Positions 24,136 to 34,102 of a stretch of 64,000 nucleotides of DNA are shown here, piece after piece. Origin of the DNA: Dinoroseobacter sp039192165 (GTDB taxonomy: Bacteria; Pseudomonadota; Alphaproteobacteria; Rhodobacterales; Rhodobacteraceae); assembly GCA_039192165.1 (NCBI GenBank), contig JBCCXD010000001.1, positions 434,001 to 498,000 on the forward strand, written 5' to 3'. The position numbers and the translations under genes were made by a program. How positions within the stretch are numbered: position 1 is the stretch's first letter; each line of letters opens with the position of its first letter. The notes under the pieces are model-generated. The model was not told the origin of the DNA. It saw only the letters and a program-made list of their open reading frames with translations, and did no database searches.

Positions 24136-27006
24136 CTACTCCGCTGCGACGCGCCCCTGGACCAGCATGGACTTGAGGTACCGGCCAGTATGGCTCTCCG
24201 GAACCTCCGCGACCGCCTCCGGTGTGCCGGTTGCCACCACCTGGCCCCCACCATCGCCGCCTTCCGGCCCGATATCGATGATCCAATCCGCGGTTTTGAT
24301 GACGTCCAGATTGTGCTCGATCACAATCACCGTGTTCCCCTGCTCGACCAGTTCATGCAGAACCTCTAGAAGTTTTCGAACATCTTCGAAGTGCAAACCG
24401 GTGGTTGGCTCGTCGAGAATATACAATGTTCGACCTGTCGAGCGTTTTGCCAGCTCTTTGGACAACTTCACGCGTTGTGCCTCGCCTCCTGAGAGCGTCG
24501 TCGCCTGCTGGCCCACTTTGATGTAGCCCAGACCGACCCGCATCAGCGCATCCATCTTCTCACGGATGCTGGGGACAGCTTTGAAGAACTCCTGCGCGTC
24601 CTCGACGGTCATGTCCAAAACGTCGGCAATCGACTTGCCTTTGAACTTGATCTCCAGCGTCTCGCGATTGTAGCGCGCGCCCTTACAAGTCTCGCATTCC
24701 ACATAAACGTCCGGCAGGAAGTGCATCTCAATCTTGATGACACCGTCGCCCTGGCAGGCCTCGCAGCGTCCGCCTTTCACGTTGAAGCTGAACCGCCCCG
24801 GCTTGTAGCCGCGGGCCTTGGATTCGGGCAGTCCGGCAAACCAGTCGCGAATGGGGGTAAAGGCCCCCGTGTACGTGGCCGGGTTCGAGCGCGGTGTGCG
24901 CCCGATCGGGCGCTGGTCGATGTCGATAACCTTGTCTAGATGCTCCAGCCCCTTGATCGTCTCGCAGGGCGCAGGGGTCTGGCGCGCACCGTTCAGACGC
25001 ATGGAGGCCGTTTTGAACAACGTTTCTATGGTCAGCGTGGACTTTCCGCCCCCCGAAACGCCTGTGACGCAAACAAACTTGCCCAGCGGAAAATCGACCG
25101 TCACGTCCTTGAGGTTGTTGCCCGTGGCTTTCTTGACCGTAACTTTTTTCTTGTTGCCCGTCCGCCGTTCCAACGGCACAGCGATCTCGCGCCGCCCCGC
25201 CAGGTAGTCGCCTGTCACAGAATGCGGCGTCGCCATGATCTGATCCGGCGTGCCATGGGCAACGATTTCACCCCCGTGCACCCCTGCCCCAGGGCCGATG
25301 TCGAACACATAGTCCGCCTCGCGGATCGCTTCTTCATCATGTTCGACGACGATCACTGTGTTGCCCTGATCGCGCAGGTTCTTGAGCGTGGTCAGGAGAC
25401 GATCATTGTCCCGCTGGTGGAGCCCGATGGACGGCTCGTCGAGGACGTATAGAACACCGGTCAGCCCCGACCCGATCTGAGACGCCAGCCGGATCCGCTG
25501 GCTTTCTCCGCCCGAAAGCGTTCCTGCATTTCGGCTAAGGGTGAGGTACTCGAGACCAACATTGTTCAAAAACCCAAGACGCTCGCGAATTTCCTTCAGG
25601 ATCGCCCGGGCGATTTCGTTCTTTTGGTCCGTCAACGATGCTGGAACTGTCTCGCACCACGCGTAGGCCTCTCTGATCGACATTTGCACGACCTGCCCGA
25701 TATGGAGCAGGTTGTCCGCCGGGCCGATTTTTACGGCCAAAGCTTCTTCGCGCAGTCGATACCCGCCACACGTCCCGCAGGAGCGGTTGTTCTGATACCG
25801 TTCAAACTCTTCGCGGATCCACGCCGAATCCGTCTCGCGATAGCGGCGCTCCATGTTTGGGATCACGCCTTCGAACGCGCGGCTCACCTGATAAACCCGC
25901 CCCCCCTCATCGTAGCGGAAGGCGATCTCCTCCTCGCCGGACCCGCGCAGGAACACTTGCTGCACGTGATCGGGCAGTTTCTTCCACGGCGTCTTCGGAT
26001 CGAAATCGTAGTGGGTGGCAATGGCCTGAATGGTCTGCAGAAAATAGGGTGACTTGCCCTTGCGCCATGGGGCAAGCGCACCGTCTTCAAGCGTCAGCGC
26101 GGCGTCCGGCACAACCAGCCGTTCGTCAAAGAAAAGCTCCACCCCGAGACCGTCGCAGGATGGACAGGCGCCGAACGGCGCGTTGAACGAAAACAAACGC
26201 GGCTCAATTTCGGGGATTGTGAAGCCGCTCACAGGGCAGGCAAAGTTCTCCGAGAATGTAACCCGTTCCGGATCGCCCTCTTTCGGGGCGGTCTCCAGGA
26301 CCGCAATCCCATCGGCGAGATCGAGCGCGGTGCGGAAACTGTCAGCCAGCCGGGTTTCAATCCCCTCCTTCACCACAATCCGATCGACGACCACGTCGAT
26401 GTCATGGCGAAACTTTTTGTCGAGCGTCGGCGGCGTGTCGAGGTCATAGAACTCCCCATCCACCTTGACGCGCTGAAAGCCTTGCTTGCGCAATTCAAGA
26501 AATTCTTTGCGGTATTCGCCTTTCCTGTCGCGCACGATCGGCGCGAGCAAATAGGCGCGGGTCGACTCTTCCATCGCCATGACGCGATCGACCATGTCCT
26601 GAACCTGCTGCGCCTCAATCGGCAGCCCGGTTGCAGGGGAATAGGGCGTGCCAACGCGCGCAAAAAGCAGACGCAGATAGTCGTAAATCTCGGTCACCGT
26701 GCCGACGGTGGAGCGCGGGTTTTTTGACGTTGTTTTTTGCTCGATGGAGATTGCCGGGCTCAGACCTGCAATGTGGTCCACGTCCGGCTTTTCCATCATG
26801 TCGAGGAACTGACGCGCATACGCGCTGAGACTTTCGACATACCGGCGCTGGCCTTCGGCATAGATCGTATCAAAGGCCAGGGATGACTTGCCGGAGCCGG
26901 ACAGCCCGGTGATGACCACCAATTCGTCGCGCGGAATATCCACGTCGACGGACTTCAAATTATGCTCACGCGCGCCGCGGACTTCGATCTTTTTCAGCTC
27001 GGGCAT
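24136..27006 (-). CDS. uvrA: UvrABC excision nuclease subunit A
   Basis: Damage-recognition ATPase of nucleotide excision repair. The 956-residue protein has two ABC ATPase modules: Walker A GLSGSGKSSL near residue 34 and GVSGGGKSTL near 645, with LSGGESQRIRLA and LSGGEAQRVKLS signatures. Zinc-finger Cys pairs are visible in CPSCDGLG, CGTCGGYRL and CEACQGDG/CETCKG. Length and layout are standard. An SOS box 66 bases upstream indicates LexA control. Confidence 0.97.
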   Translation of the reverse strand: MPELKKIEVRGAREHNLKSVDVDIPRDELVVITGLSGSGKSSLAFDTIYAEGQRRYVESLSAYARQFLDMMEKPDVDHIAGLSPAISIEQKTTSKNPRSTVGTVTEIYDYLRLLFARVGTPYSPATGLPIEAQQVQDMVDRVMAMEESTRAYLLAPIVRDRKGEYRKEFLELRKQGFQRVKVDGEFYDLDTPPTLDKKFRHDIDVVVDRIVVKEGIETRLADSFRTALDLADGIAVLETAPKEGDPERVTFSENFACPVSGFTIPEIEPRLFSFNAPFGACPSCDGLGVELFFDERLVVPDAALTLEDGALAPWRKGKSPYFLQTIQAIATHYDFDPKTPWKKLPDHVQQVFLRGSGEEEIAFRYDEGGRVYQVSRAFEGVIPNMERRYRETDSAWIREEFERYQNNRSCGTCGGYRLREEALAVKIGPADNLLHIGQVVQMSIREAYAWCETVPASLTDQKNEIARAILKEIRERLGFLNNVGLEYLTLSRNAGTLSGGESQRIRLASQIGSGLTGVLYVLDEPSIGLHQRDNDRLLTTLKNLRDQGNTVIVVEHDEEAIREADYVFDIGPGAGVHGGEIVAHGTPDQIMATPHSVTGDYLAGRREIAVPLERRTGNKKKVTVKKATGNNLKDVTVDFPLGKFVCVTGVSGGGKSTLTIETLFKTASMRLNGARQTPAPCETIKGLEHLDKVIDIDQRPIGRTPRSNPATYTGAFTPIRDWFAGLPESKARGYKPGRFSFNVKGGRCEACQGDGVIKIEMHFLPDVYVECETCKGARYNRETLEIKFKGKSIADVLDMTVEDAQEFFKAVPSIREKMDALMRVGLGYIKVGQQATTLSGGEAQRVKLSKELAKRSTGRTLYILDEPTTGLHFEDVRKLLEVLHELVEQGNTVIVIEHNLDVIKTADWIIDIGPEGGDGGGQVVATGTPEAVAEVPESHTGRYLKSMLVQGRVAAE

Positions 27007-27071
27007 GGGGACCTCATTAACCGGTCCTCAAGAGATAGGAGAAACCAGCTGAGTCTCCAATGGAAAAATGA

Positions 27072-27086
27072 GAACGAAGAAAGAAC
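27072..27086 (-). promoter_or_regulatory. SOS (LexA) box of uvrA
   Basis: GAAC-N7-GAAC on the plus strand (27072-27075 and 27083-27086), reading GTTC-N7-GTTC toward uvrA. This is the exact alphaproteobacterial LexA pattern and matches the boxes before lexA in this window. Confidence 0.85.
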
Positions 27087-27094
27087 ATCTAAAA

Positions 27095-28879
27095 CTAGCA
27101 TCCCGCCGCCTGTAACGCAGCCGCGAGCCCGGAAAGCGGATAGAGCACATCGCGGCCCGATCCGTCCCGCCATGTCACCCGCAGGGTCAGACCGTTCAGA
27201 ATTCTGTCTTCAAATGGATACGCTTGGTACCCGGGAAACGCCTGAGACCTTGTGACAGACCATCCTACGATCCGGTCTGTCGCGGGATCGCTGTCAATTT
27301 CCATCCGCAGAAAGAAGTTTGGCTCGCTCCAACCATCAAACAGGAAGACCTCACCGTTGCATTGCGCACTCAAGGCCGGGACTGCCGGATCACCGGTCGC
27401 AAGCGACGCACCGGGTACGACGGGCGGGTTAGGCCGGTTGCCGCTGAACGCCACACCAAAGTCGGTGGGTCGCCAGATGACGCCCGTTGCCGTGAGATCG
27501 GTGGCTGGCACTGGCGCGCGCTCCCCCATCGGATTGGCACAATCGCGCGCTGCCAATCCTTCGACCAGACCAACGAGGCGATAGGAGACAGTGGTGAACT
27601 CACCGGGCTCCACATCGAAATTGAAGGTAACCTCCAGGACCTCTCCACTTTGGAGCGCCTGCCATGCCACCGCGTCCAGTGGGTCCGTTGCAATATAGCC
27701 GCCTCTATCGGCGAAGGTGACCGGAAAGCTCGGCGCTGACCCTCGATAATTGTCGACAGAGATCTGCCCCGAATACGGATAACCGCCATATCCGAAAACC
27801 GTAGAATTCAGGATAAGCCGCTGATCGCACGAGATGGCAACATTCGGCACATAGGGCGGGCCAGCTTGGTAGGCGACCAACGGCTCAAACCGGCCGGCAA
27901 GGTCTGTCTCGCGAACCTCCCAACCGAGGTTGGGCACGAAATTACTGGTCAGAAGGTAAGTATCAAAGCGAAGCGCCTGGGCGCCACAGACGCCCGGGCC
28001 CATCTGCGCATTGGATCCTTTAAGACCGAACTCATAGACCGGTCCATTCTGAATCGCGAAACGGACTGAGCTGCCAACACGGAGCGCATCGGCCAGCTCT
28101 CGCCCCAGATCGGCCATCATAAACGGCCCCATCACCGGAATGGCCAGGGACTGGCGATTATAGATCACAGATCCATTGCCGCGCGTGACAGAAACCTGAA
28201 CGTTCTGGACGCTTGCAAAAGCTGGCACACCTGCAAGTGTCCAGCTAGGACGAGACGTCAAGAAGCTCGGAAAACAGTCAAGATGCAAAATGCGCCCCTG
28301 CCCGTCGTGCACGCCATCGCCGCCGAGACCAACTCCCGGGCGTTCAAACCCGGTAAACCCCCATTGACCCGCCGGGATCGGGTCGCGGAAGCGCATCACA
28401 AAGGGGTCTGCAGGATAGCTTTGATAAGGCGCTTCCTGGACCACCGGCGGTGCTGTCGCTGTTTGCCCTTGCAACGACGGCAATGCAGGGATTTGCAGGG
28501 GCGGGATCTGCGTCGGCTGGGCTTGCAATGGCTGGACTGGCGGTGGGGGGGCGACACGCTGTTGGGTTTGCGCCGGAGGTGCTGGCGCACCCGGCGGCGC
28601 GCCCCCCGGCACCGTGCCCATCACAGTCTGCTGGATGCACTGGACATATATTTGGCCATACTGCTGAAAGAGCTCAATCGGTACACCGGCAGTATCGTTG
28701 CTCAGCAGGCGCGACAAAGTCGGACCGGTGATCCCGGAATTTTGCGCCTGAGAGATAATGCAGGAACAGGCCTGTGGAAACTGCGGGGTGGCCGCCTGGC
28801 AGCGCGCCAAATCACTTTGCGCAACGGCTGCACTGGCGGCGAGCCAACCAACACCTGTCAAAAGCGATACCGCACGCAT
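27095..28879 (-). CDS. Large exported protein of unknown function
   Basis: No family recognised. The 594-residue protein starts with a signal peptide ending at AVAQS. Then comes a Cys-containing segment (C-x10-C-x-C-x40-C, residues about 27-82), a Pro/Gln-rich linker of about 70 residues, and a beta-rich remainder of about 430 residues with repeated Gly and Tyr and single Cys residues (CDQRL, DCANPMG, AQCNGEVF, final Cys). Paired Cys suggests disulfides in the periplasm or outside. The start has GAGGAGA upstream. The Cys-rich head resembles that of the Gly/Asp-repeat protein at 37021. Confidence 0.75.
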   Translation of the reverse strand: MRAVSLLTGVGWLAASAAVAQSDLARCQAATPQFPQACSCIISQAQNSGITGPTLSRLLSNDTAGVPIELFQQYGQIYVQCIQQTVMGTVPGGAPPGAPAPPAQTQQRVAPPPPVQPLQAQPTQIPPLQIPALPSLQGQTATAPPVVQEAPYQSYPADPFVMRFRDPIPAGQWGFTGFERPGVGLGGDGVHDGQGRILHLDCFPSFLTSRPSWTLAGVPAFASVQNVQVSVTRGNGSVIYNRQSLAIPVMGPFMMADLGRELADALRVGSSVRFAIQNGPVYEFGLKGSNAQMGPGVCGAQALRFDTYLLTSNFVPNLGWEVRETDLAGRFEPLVAYQAGPPYVPNVAISCDQRLILNSTVFGYGGYPYSGQISVDNYRGSAPSFPVTFADRGGYIATDPLDAVAWQALQSGEVLEVTFNFDVEPGEFTTVSYRLVGLVEGLAARDCANPMGERAPVPATDLTATGVIWRPTDFGVAFSGNRPNPPVVPGASLATGDPAVPALSAQCNGEVFLFDGWSEPNFFLRMEIDSDPATDRIVGWSVTRSQAFPGYQAYPFEDRILNGLTLRVTWRDGSGRDVLYPLSGLAAALQAAGC

Positions 28880-28935
28880 GGGCCAATCTCCTCAGACACA
28901 ACAGGGTTCAGAGAACGCGGCGCAGCCCGGGCTGT

Positions 28936-30111
28936 CTAGTGTTTCGAAGACCTGTTTCGGCGCAGTGCCAGAAAAAGATGCACGGTCGCGCCGCATGCCA
29001 GTGCAATCGCCAGCCCGATGAGCATCGCGCTATACCCTAAGCTACTGCTGACAAAGAATAAGACAGGAGTGCCAAGGGTGTTTCCAATATTCCCGGTCTG
29101 CGCCATAGCTCCGTTCGCAAGTGCCCGGTTTTCAGGCGTTTCGTTAAGCTGCGGCACTGCGGCAAAACTCGCGCCCTGCACAAGGCCCAGTGCAGCAGCC
29201 AGCGCCAGACACAACACAGCGTTGCCCTGCAAGGCGGCCAGAGAAAACGCCAGGAGCGACGCGCACACAAAGCCGATCTGCACCACCGAGACTGCTGAGA
29301 CAAACCGCAGCATCCACACGCCGAGTGTTAAGGAGGCCGCAATGCTCACAAGAGGGACTGCTGCAAGCACCATCGCTTTTTGCGCAGGGTCAAGATACGG
29401 CGGGATAAGCGTCAGGAAGCTCACGAAACAAAAGGTGTAAAACAGCCACCCTGCCCCCGGCGCACCGAGCCACGGAGACCGGTAGATGCGCACGTGGCGA
29501 AAGACCACCTCGCGCGGAGTAAGGAGGACTGCCCCTTGCGGTTTTTCACGTGGCAAGAGCACCGTGAGGAGCACCGCGAAAACGGCCATATAGAGCCCAT
29601 GTGCCCCGAACAGAGCAGATACGCCGAAAATGTCGACAAAGGGCAGCCCAAACCACACCAGTAGTGCGAAGGCCACCCCGAAGAAGCTGCCCCAAAGCGT
29701 TAGCGCCAGCCCCTGGTCTTTTGGCGCACTCAGCGAGGCGATCAACGTCGGAGCTGCCACAACAATCGCGAGATGCGAAACACCCTCCAGAACACGGCTG
29801 ATCAGAAACATCTCAAAAATCGGGCCTGTCGCCTGAAAAACAGAAACGGCCGCGCCCAGCCAGAGGCCAAACAAAAGCGCGCGCCGAAATGTGATCCGTG
29901 CAACGACCACACCAGCGGTGACGCCCAGAACGATTCCGACGCCCCCCACCAACGAAACCGCCCACCCAAGCGATGGGCCCGCGTCAGGATAGAGCCCACC
30001 GAGGCGGTCGAACACAACGCTGACCTTGGCGTATTGCGCCGCCGAGCCCAGCCCCGCGACCCATAGCAACAATACCAGCGTCCAGTTTGTATCTGCTCTG
30101 ACCGTGCCCAT
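28936..30111 (-). CDS. MFS transporter
   Basis: A 391-residue inner-membrane protein with about twelve hydrophobic segments and the short basic loop between helices two and three (VVVARITFRRALLFGLW). The C-terminus is a short basic tail. Its substrate is not apparent. The ATG at 30111 (MGTVRAD) was preferred to an upstream GTG at 30120. Its neighbours, the unknown exported protein and lpdA, give no functional clue. Confidence 0.85.
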   Translation of the reverse strand: MGTVRADTNWTLVLLLWVAGLGSAAQYAKVSVVFDRLGGLYPDAGPSLGWAVSLVGGVGIVLGVTAGVVVARITFRRALLFGLWLGAAVSVFQATGPIFEMFLISRVLEGVSHLAIVVAAPTLIASLSAPKDQGLALTLWGSFFGVAFALLVWFGLPFVDIFGVSALFGAHGLYMAVFAVLLTVLLPREKPQGAVLLTPREVVFRHVRIYRSPWLGAPGAGWLFYTFCFVSFLTLIPPYLDPAQKAMVLAAVPLVSIAASLTLGVWMLRFVSAVSVVQIGFVCASLLAFSLAALQGNAVLCLALAAALGLVQGASFAAVPQLNETPENRALANGAMAQTGNIGNTLGTPVLFFVSSSLGYSAMLIGLAIALACGATVHLFLALRRNRSSKH

Positions 30112-30254
30112 ACCCCGCACCTAACGCGCGAGACCGTCAAACCCCAAAGACTTTATGTGATGGGTACAATTCGCAATGGGCGATACAATTGAGCAGTGCT
30201 GCAAAGAAGACTTTTCGGAGGGGACGGATACGTGCTGCGTCCCGCGGTTACACC

Positions 30255-31652
30255 TTAGAAATGGATCGCGCGTCCATAAGCATCCAAAACGGATTCGTGC
30301 ATCATTTCCGATAGTGTCGGGTGCGGAAAAACCGTCTCCATCAGGTCCTCTTCCGTCGTCTCGAGCTGGCGACCCACCACATAGCCCTGGATCAGCTCTG
30401 TCACCTCGGCTCCCACCATATGCGCGCCGAGCAGTTCGCCGGTTTTCGCGTCAAACACGGTTTTCACCATGCCTTCCGGTTCGCCCAGCGCGATCGCCTT
30501 GCCGTTTCCGATAAAGGGGAAGCGGCCCACCTTGACGTCGAAACCGTTGTCCTTGGCTTGCGCCTCGGTAAACCCGACACTGGCCACTTGCGGGTGGCAG
30601 TACGTGCACCCGGCGATGGCTTCTGGCTTGACCGGATGAACGTTGTTCTTTCCGGCGATCAATTCGGCCACCATCACCCCTTCATGGGAGGCTTTGTGCG
30701 CCAGCCAGGGCGCTCCGGCGAGGTCACCGATCGCGTAAATCCCCTCCACCCCGGTTCGACAGAAGGCATCCGTGACGACATGGGTTTTCTCGACGCGCAC
30801 CCCCAGCGCTTCCAGCCCCAAACCTTCAGTGTTTCCGACAATGCCGACGGCAGAGATTACTGTGTCGAACGTCTCTTTGGTGATTTTGCCGCCCTGTTCG
30901 ATATGAGCCGTGACCTTTCCTTTGTCGCGATCAAGCTGTTTTACCATCGCTTTTTCGAGGATCGTCATACCCTGCTTTTCGAACTGCTTTTTCGCAAAAC
31001 CACTGATCTCGGCATCCTCGACGGGCAGAATCCGCTCCATCACTTCGACCACGGTCGTGTCCGTCCCAAGCGTGTTGTAAAAGCTCGCAAACTCGATCCC
31101 GATTGCGCCGGACCCGATCACCAGCAGCTTTTTGGGCATTCTTGGTGGAACCAGCGCGTGCTTGTAGGTCCACACGAGATCGCCATCCGCCTCCAACCCC
31201 GGCAACTCGCGTGCGCGCGCGCCGGTCGCAAGCACGATATTTGGCGCGTGGAGCTCTTCCACGCCCTTGTCGGTTGTCACGGATACCACGCCTTTTGCGG
31301 GTACCGTCGCGTCCCCCATCAGCGCAGTGACTTTGTTTTTCTTCAGAAGATGCCCAACACCGCCATTAAGCTGTTTCGCAACGGCACGCGACCGGGCCAC
31401 GACCGCATCCAGATCGTAGCTGATCCCCTCGGCTTTCAGGCCAAACTCCTTGGCCCGATGCATCAGGTGAAAGACTTCGGATGACCGCAGCATCGCCTTA
31501 GTGGGAATACATCCCCAGTTCAGGCAAATCCCCCCCATATGCTCGCGCTCAACTACGGCCACTTTGAGCCCCAGTTGCGCCGCACGTATCGCCGCCACGT
31601 AGCCGCCCGGCCCTGCGCCAATCACCACAAGGTCAAAGGATTTCGCCGCCAT
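30255..31652 (-). CDS. lpdA: Dihydrolipoyl dehydrogenase (E3)
   Basis: FAD enzyme that reoxidises dihydrolipoamide in 2-oxoacid dehydrogenase complexes, passing electrons to NAD+. The 465-residue protein shows the FAD-binding VVIGAGPGGYVAAIRAAQLG, the redox disulfide in GGICLNWGCIPTKAML, the NAD site VIGSGAIGIEFASFYNTLG, AIGDLAG, and the C-terminal interface motif HPTLSEMMHE. The ATG at 31652 follows GGGAGGCAGGC; the longer frame is a false extension. No E1 or E2 gene is in the window, so the complex it serves is open. Confidence 0.95.
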   Translation of the reverse strand: MAAKSFDLVVIGAGPGGYVAAIRAAQLGLKVAVVEREHMGGICLNWGCIPTKAMLRSSEVFHLMHRAKEFGLKAEGISYDLDAVVARSRAVAKQLNGGVGHLLKKNKVTALMGDATVPAKGVVSVTTDKGVEELHAPNIVLATGARARELPGLEADGDLVWTYKHALVPPRMPKKLLVIGSGAIGIEFASFYNTLGTDTTVVEVMERILPVEDAEISGFAKKQFEKQGMTILEKAMVKQLDRDKGKVTAHIEQGGKITKETFDTVISAVGIVGNTEGLGLEALGVRVEKTHVVTDAFCRTGVEGIYAIGDLAGAPWLAHKASHEGVMVAELIAGKNNVHPVKPEAIAGCTYCHPQVASVGFTEAQAKDNGFDVKVGRFPFIGNGKAIALGEPEGMVKTVFDAKTGELLGAHMVGAEVTELIQGYVVGRQLETTEEDLMETVFPHPTLSEMMHESVLDAYGRAIHF

Positions 31653-31705
31653 GCCTGCCTCCCGCCAGATGTTCGACAAATTAGTTTAGCTTTAAACCAA
31701 CTCAA

Positions 31706-32296
31706 TCAAGCGGACAAGGCGGTTGGCTCCTGAAACCGGCGCACCAACTCACCATATCCGCCCCGCGCCAGGAAGTCTGCCTCGTCGGGCGAAGACAGGC
31801 GGCCGAGCGCCTCGTTGCGGAAAGGAAAGCGGCCGAAGCGACGGATGATTTCGCGATGAACCCGTGCATGCAGCAAGGTTGTGCCATCGCTCGCCGGCAT
31901 CCGCTCCATAATCAGTCTTACTGCGCGGTTCTGGTTTGTCGGGACTTCAGAATGCTCAAGCGGGAGATAGAAGAACTGCCGCTGCGGTTCGGGAATTTGC
32001 ATATCGAACCCGCGGGCGATCCCGGTCTTTGCAGCCTCCAGCGCCAGAACGTCTGTGGCAAATGCCTTGGCGCTTCCACGAAACATATTGCGCGAGAACT
32101 GATCGGTCAGGATCAGATATGCAAGCGTCCCGTTCGGGCAAAAGCACCAGCTGCGCAAACGTCCTGCGGCAGCGGTCTCCCATTCGTTTAAAAATCTTCT
32201 ACGGATCTCCGTGTCGATCGCGTCATCCTGCGTGTACCAACCGCTCGTGCCCACTTCCGTCAGCCAGAAGTCGAGAACATCTTGAAATTGTGCCAT
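31706..32296 (-). CDS. DUF924 family protein
   Basis: A soluble helical protein of 196 residues from an uncharacterised family. Conserved segments are VLDFWLTEVG at the N-terminus, LILTDQFSRNMFRGSAKAFA, and the YLPLEHSE and HREIIRRFGRFPFRN motifs. Function is unknown. The ATG at 32296 has GGAGGA six bases upstream, while the ATG two codons earlier is too close to that site. It lies between lpdA and an MFS gene on the same strand. Confidence 0.88.
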   Translation of the reverse strand: MAQFQDVLDFWLTEVGTSGWYTQDDAIDTEIRRRFLNEWETAAAGRLRSWCFCPNGTLAYLILTDQFSRNMFRGSAKAFATDVLALEAAKTGIARGFDMQIPEPQRQFFYLPLEHSEVPTNQNRAVRLIMERMPASDGTTLLHARVHREIIRRFGRFPFRNEALGRLSSPDEADFLARGGYGELVRRFQEPTALSA

Positions 32297-32356
32297 CAGC
32301 ATTCCTCCCCCAGACAGAGGTGGGGCGAAAGTGCCGCTGCGTCAACAATTGCCAGT

Positions 32357-33649
32357 TCAGCGGTTTGCCACAGCCTCCGCTGCAGCCTCTGCTGCCGCTT
32401 CGGCTGCAGCTTCCTCATCGGCTTCAAACGCGGCCTCCTGCGCCACAACCATGGCAACGGGGGATGCTGCAGGCGAGATCGCGGCAAAACTGCCGGTATC
32501 TTCGGCCGCCACCGAAGGCCGCCGCCCCATGCGCCAGAGACAGTACGCAAAAAGCAGGCCCATCTGGCCCATTATGAAAAGAAAGAACCCGGCGGGTCCG
32601 ACAGCATCCATCAGGGCTGCAGTCAGGAAAGGACCACCAACAGCACCAACACCGTTGGCAAAGACCAGTTTTCCGGCGGCTGCGGCCATATCCTCAGGGT
32701 CGAGATAGTCATTGGTATAGGCGACCAGCAGCGCATAAAGCGGATAGGCCATGCCACCGACGACAAAGACAGCAACGAGCAACCCAGCAAATCCACCGAC
32801 CCCGCTCCAACCAATGGCCGCCGCGAGGCCCCCGCAGAGCGCGGCCATAAGGATCAGCTTGCGCCGGTCCATACGGTCGGAAATCCAGCCGATCGGACCC
32901 TGCAGGAGCATTCCGCCAAGATAGATTGCGGCCACAAAGGTTGAAACCTGCGTGGCGTTCAGTCCGGCCTGGGTGCCATAAACCGATGCCATCCCGAACA
33001 GCGCCGAAAAAACACCGCCCATAAGCAAAAGACCAACAAGACCAAGAGGCGAGGCCCTGAATACATCGCGCAGGGTCATGTCGCGGGAAGTCTCAAAAAC
33101 CGGTGCGGGTGTTACAGACAACAGGATTGGCGCGAAAGATACAGAAACCAGAATGGAGGGCAGGATAAAGAGAACAAATCCGCTCGCGTCCCCAACCGCG
33201 ACCATTGCTTGCGCGATAACAAAGCCCAACATCATGACGACGCCGTAAAACGACATTGCCAGCCCCCGGGTCTCGTTCGGTACAGCGTTGTTCAGCCAAC
33301 TTTCCGCGGTGACATACACACCGGCAAAACAGAATCCGATTACAACCCTGAGCACGACCCATGCGATAGGATCGGTGAAGACCGGAAACAGGATCAGCGC
33401 GGCAGAAATCAACGATCCAAGGGCCGCAAAGACACGAACATGCCCGACCCGGCGGATGAGATCCGGAGTGATCCGCGACCCACCGAGGAAGCCCGCAAAA
33501 TAGCCGGCCATCACGAACGCCATTTCCTGGGTCGAAAAACCCTCAATATCGCCCCGGATGCCAAGCAAGGTGGCCAGAATCCCGTTGCCTGTCATCAGCA
33601 AGAAGATCCCCAGCAGCAGCACACCGGAGGTGCGAAAGACAATCAACAT
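32357..33649 (-). CDS. MFS transporter (YcaD/sugar-type), Ala-rich C-terminus
   Basis: A 430-residue, twelve-helix transporter starting LIVFRTSGVLLLGIFLLMTGNG, with loop motifs RRVGHVRVFAALG and WISDRMDRRKLILMAALCG. Relatives include YcaD and other poorly characterised efflux proteins. The last 30 residues are almost only Ala and Glu, an unusual soluble tail. The substrate cannot be inferred. Upstream lie 230 bases without a gene, with a 16-base palindrome, then tRNA-Asp. Confidence 0.85.
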   Translation of the reverse strand: MLIVFRTSGVLLLGIFLLMTGNGILATLLGIRGDIEGFSTQEMAFVMAGYFAGFLGGSRITPDLIRRVGHVRVFAALGSLISAALILFPVFTDPIAWVVLRVVIGFCFAGVYVTAESWLNNAVPNETRGLAMSFYGVVMMLGFVIAQAMVAVGDASGFVLFILPSILVSVSFAPILLSVTPAPVFETSRDMTLRDVFRASPLGLVGLLLMGGVFSALFGMASVYGTQAGLNATQVSTFVAAIYLGGMLLQGPIGWISDRMDRRKLILMAALCGGLAAAIGWSGVGGFAGLLVAVFVVGGMAYPLYALLVAYTNDYLDPEDMAAAAGKLVFANGVGAVGGPFLTAALMDAVGPAGFFLFIMGQMGLLFAYCLWRMGRRPSVAAEDTGSFAAISPAASPVAMVVAQEAAFEADEEAAAEAAAEAAAEAVANR

Positions 33650-33845
33650 GGCCAGCCTCCGGTTTCGGTCTTACGCCGCCCATGTCGCAGAATAGATAGC
33701 GCCCGTCAAAACCGGAAACGACGCTGCGGTGACGAATTTAGACTTCATGGAGCCTGCGCCGGAAGCGGTCGTGGTATCCGCCGACACCTGGGACCAGCGC
33801 AGGTCGGCGTTTGCTGGAGCCGACCGGACTCAGAGGCTGTCTGCA

Positions 33846-33861
33846 CCTGCGGATCCGCAGG
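33846..33861. repeat. 16-base perfect palindrome downstream of tRNA-Asp
   Basis: CCTGCGGATCCGCAGG is its own complement. It lies 19 bases beyond the 3' end of the first tRNA-Asp and could contribute to 3' processing or termination of that transcript, although no T-run follows. It is absent from the second tRNA copy. Confidence 0.4.
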
Positions 33862-33879
33862 ACTTGGCAAATCGGAAAA

Positions 33880-33956
33880 TGGCGCGGTTGACGGGGCTCG
33901 AACCCGCGACCCCCGGCGTGACAGGCCGGTACTCTAACCATCTGAGCTACAACCGC
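33880..33956 (-). tRNA. tRNA-Asp (anticodon GTC), copy 1
   Basis: Cloverleaf with acceptor GCGGTTG/CAACCGC, D-loop AGCTCAGATGGTTAGAGTA, anticodon loop CTGTCAC, T-loop GTTCGAGCC and an encoded CCA. Its 77 bases are identical to the second copy 2028 bases to the right. The anticodon GTC reads Asp codons. Confidence 0.97.
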
Positions 33957-33967
33957 GCGTGGCGTGT

Positions 33968-33996
33968 GCACTAGGGCAGTTACGCCGATGCGTCAA
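33968..33996 (-). promoter_or_regulatory. Promoter of tRNA-Asp copy 1
   Basis: Reading the minus strand, TTGACG (33996-33991), a 17-base spacer and TAGTGC (33973-33968). The -35 is good and the -10 weak. It ends 11 bases before the mature tRNA 5' end. Confidence 0.5.
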
Positions 33997-34102
33997 CGGA
34001 TAAGTTCACTCGAAGTTCATGATACAAAAAGGCTGGGCTGCAAGAGCACTTAAACCTGATATCATTAACGAGTAGCGCCGTGATTCACAGACCGGAGGCA
34101 CC

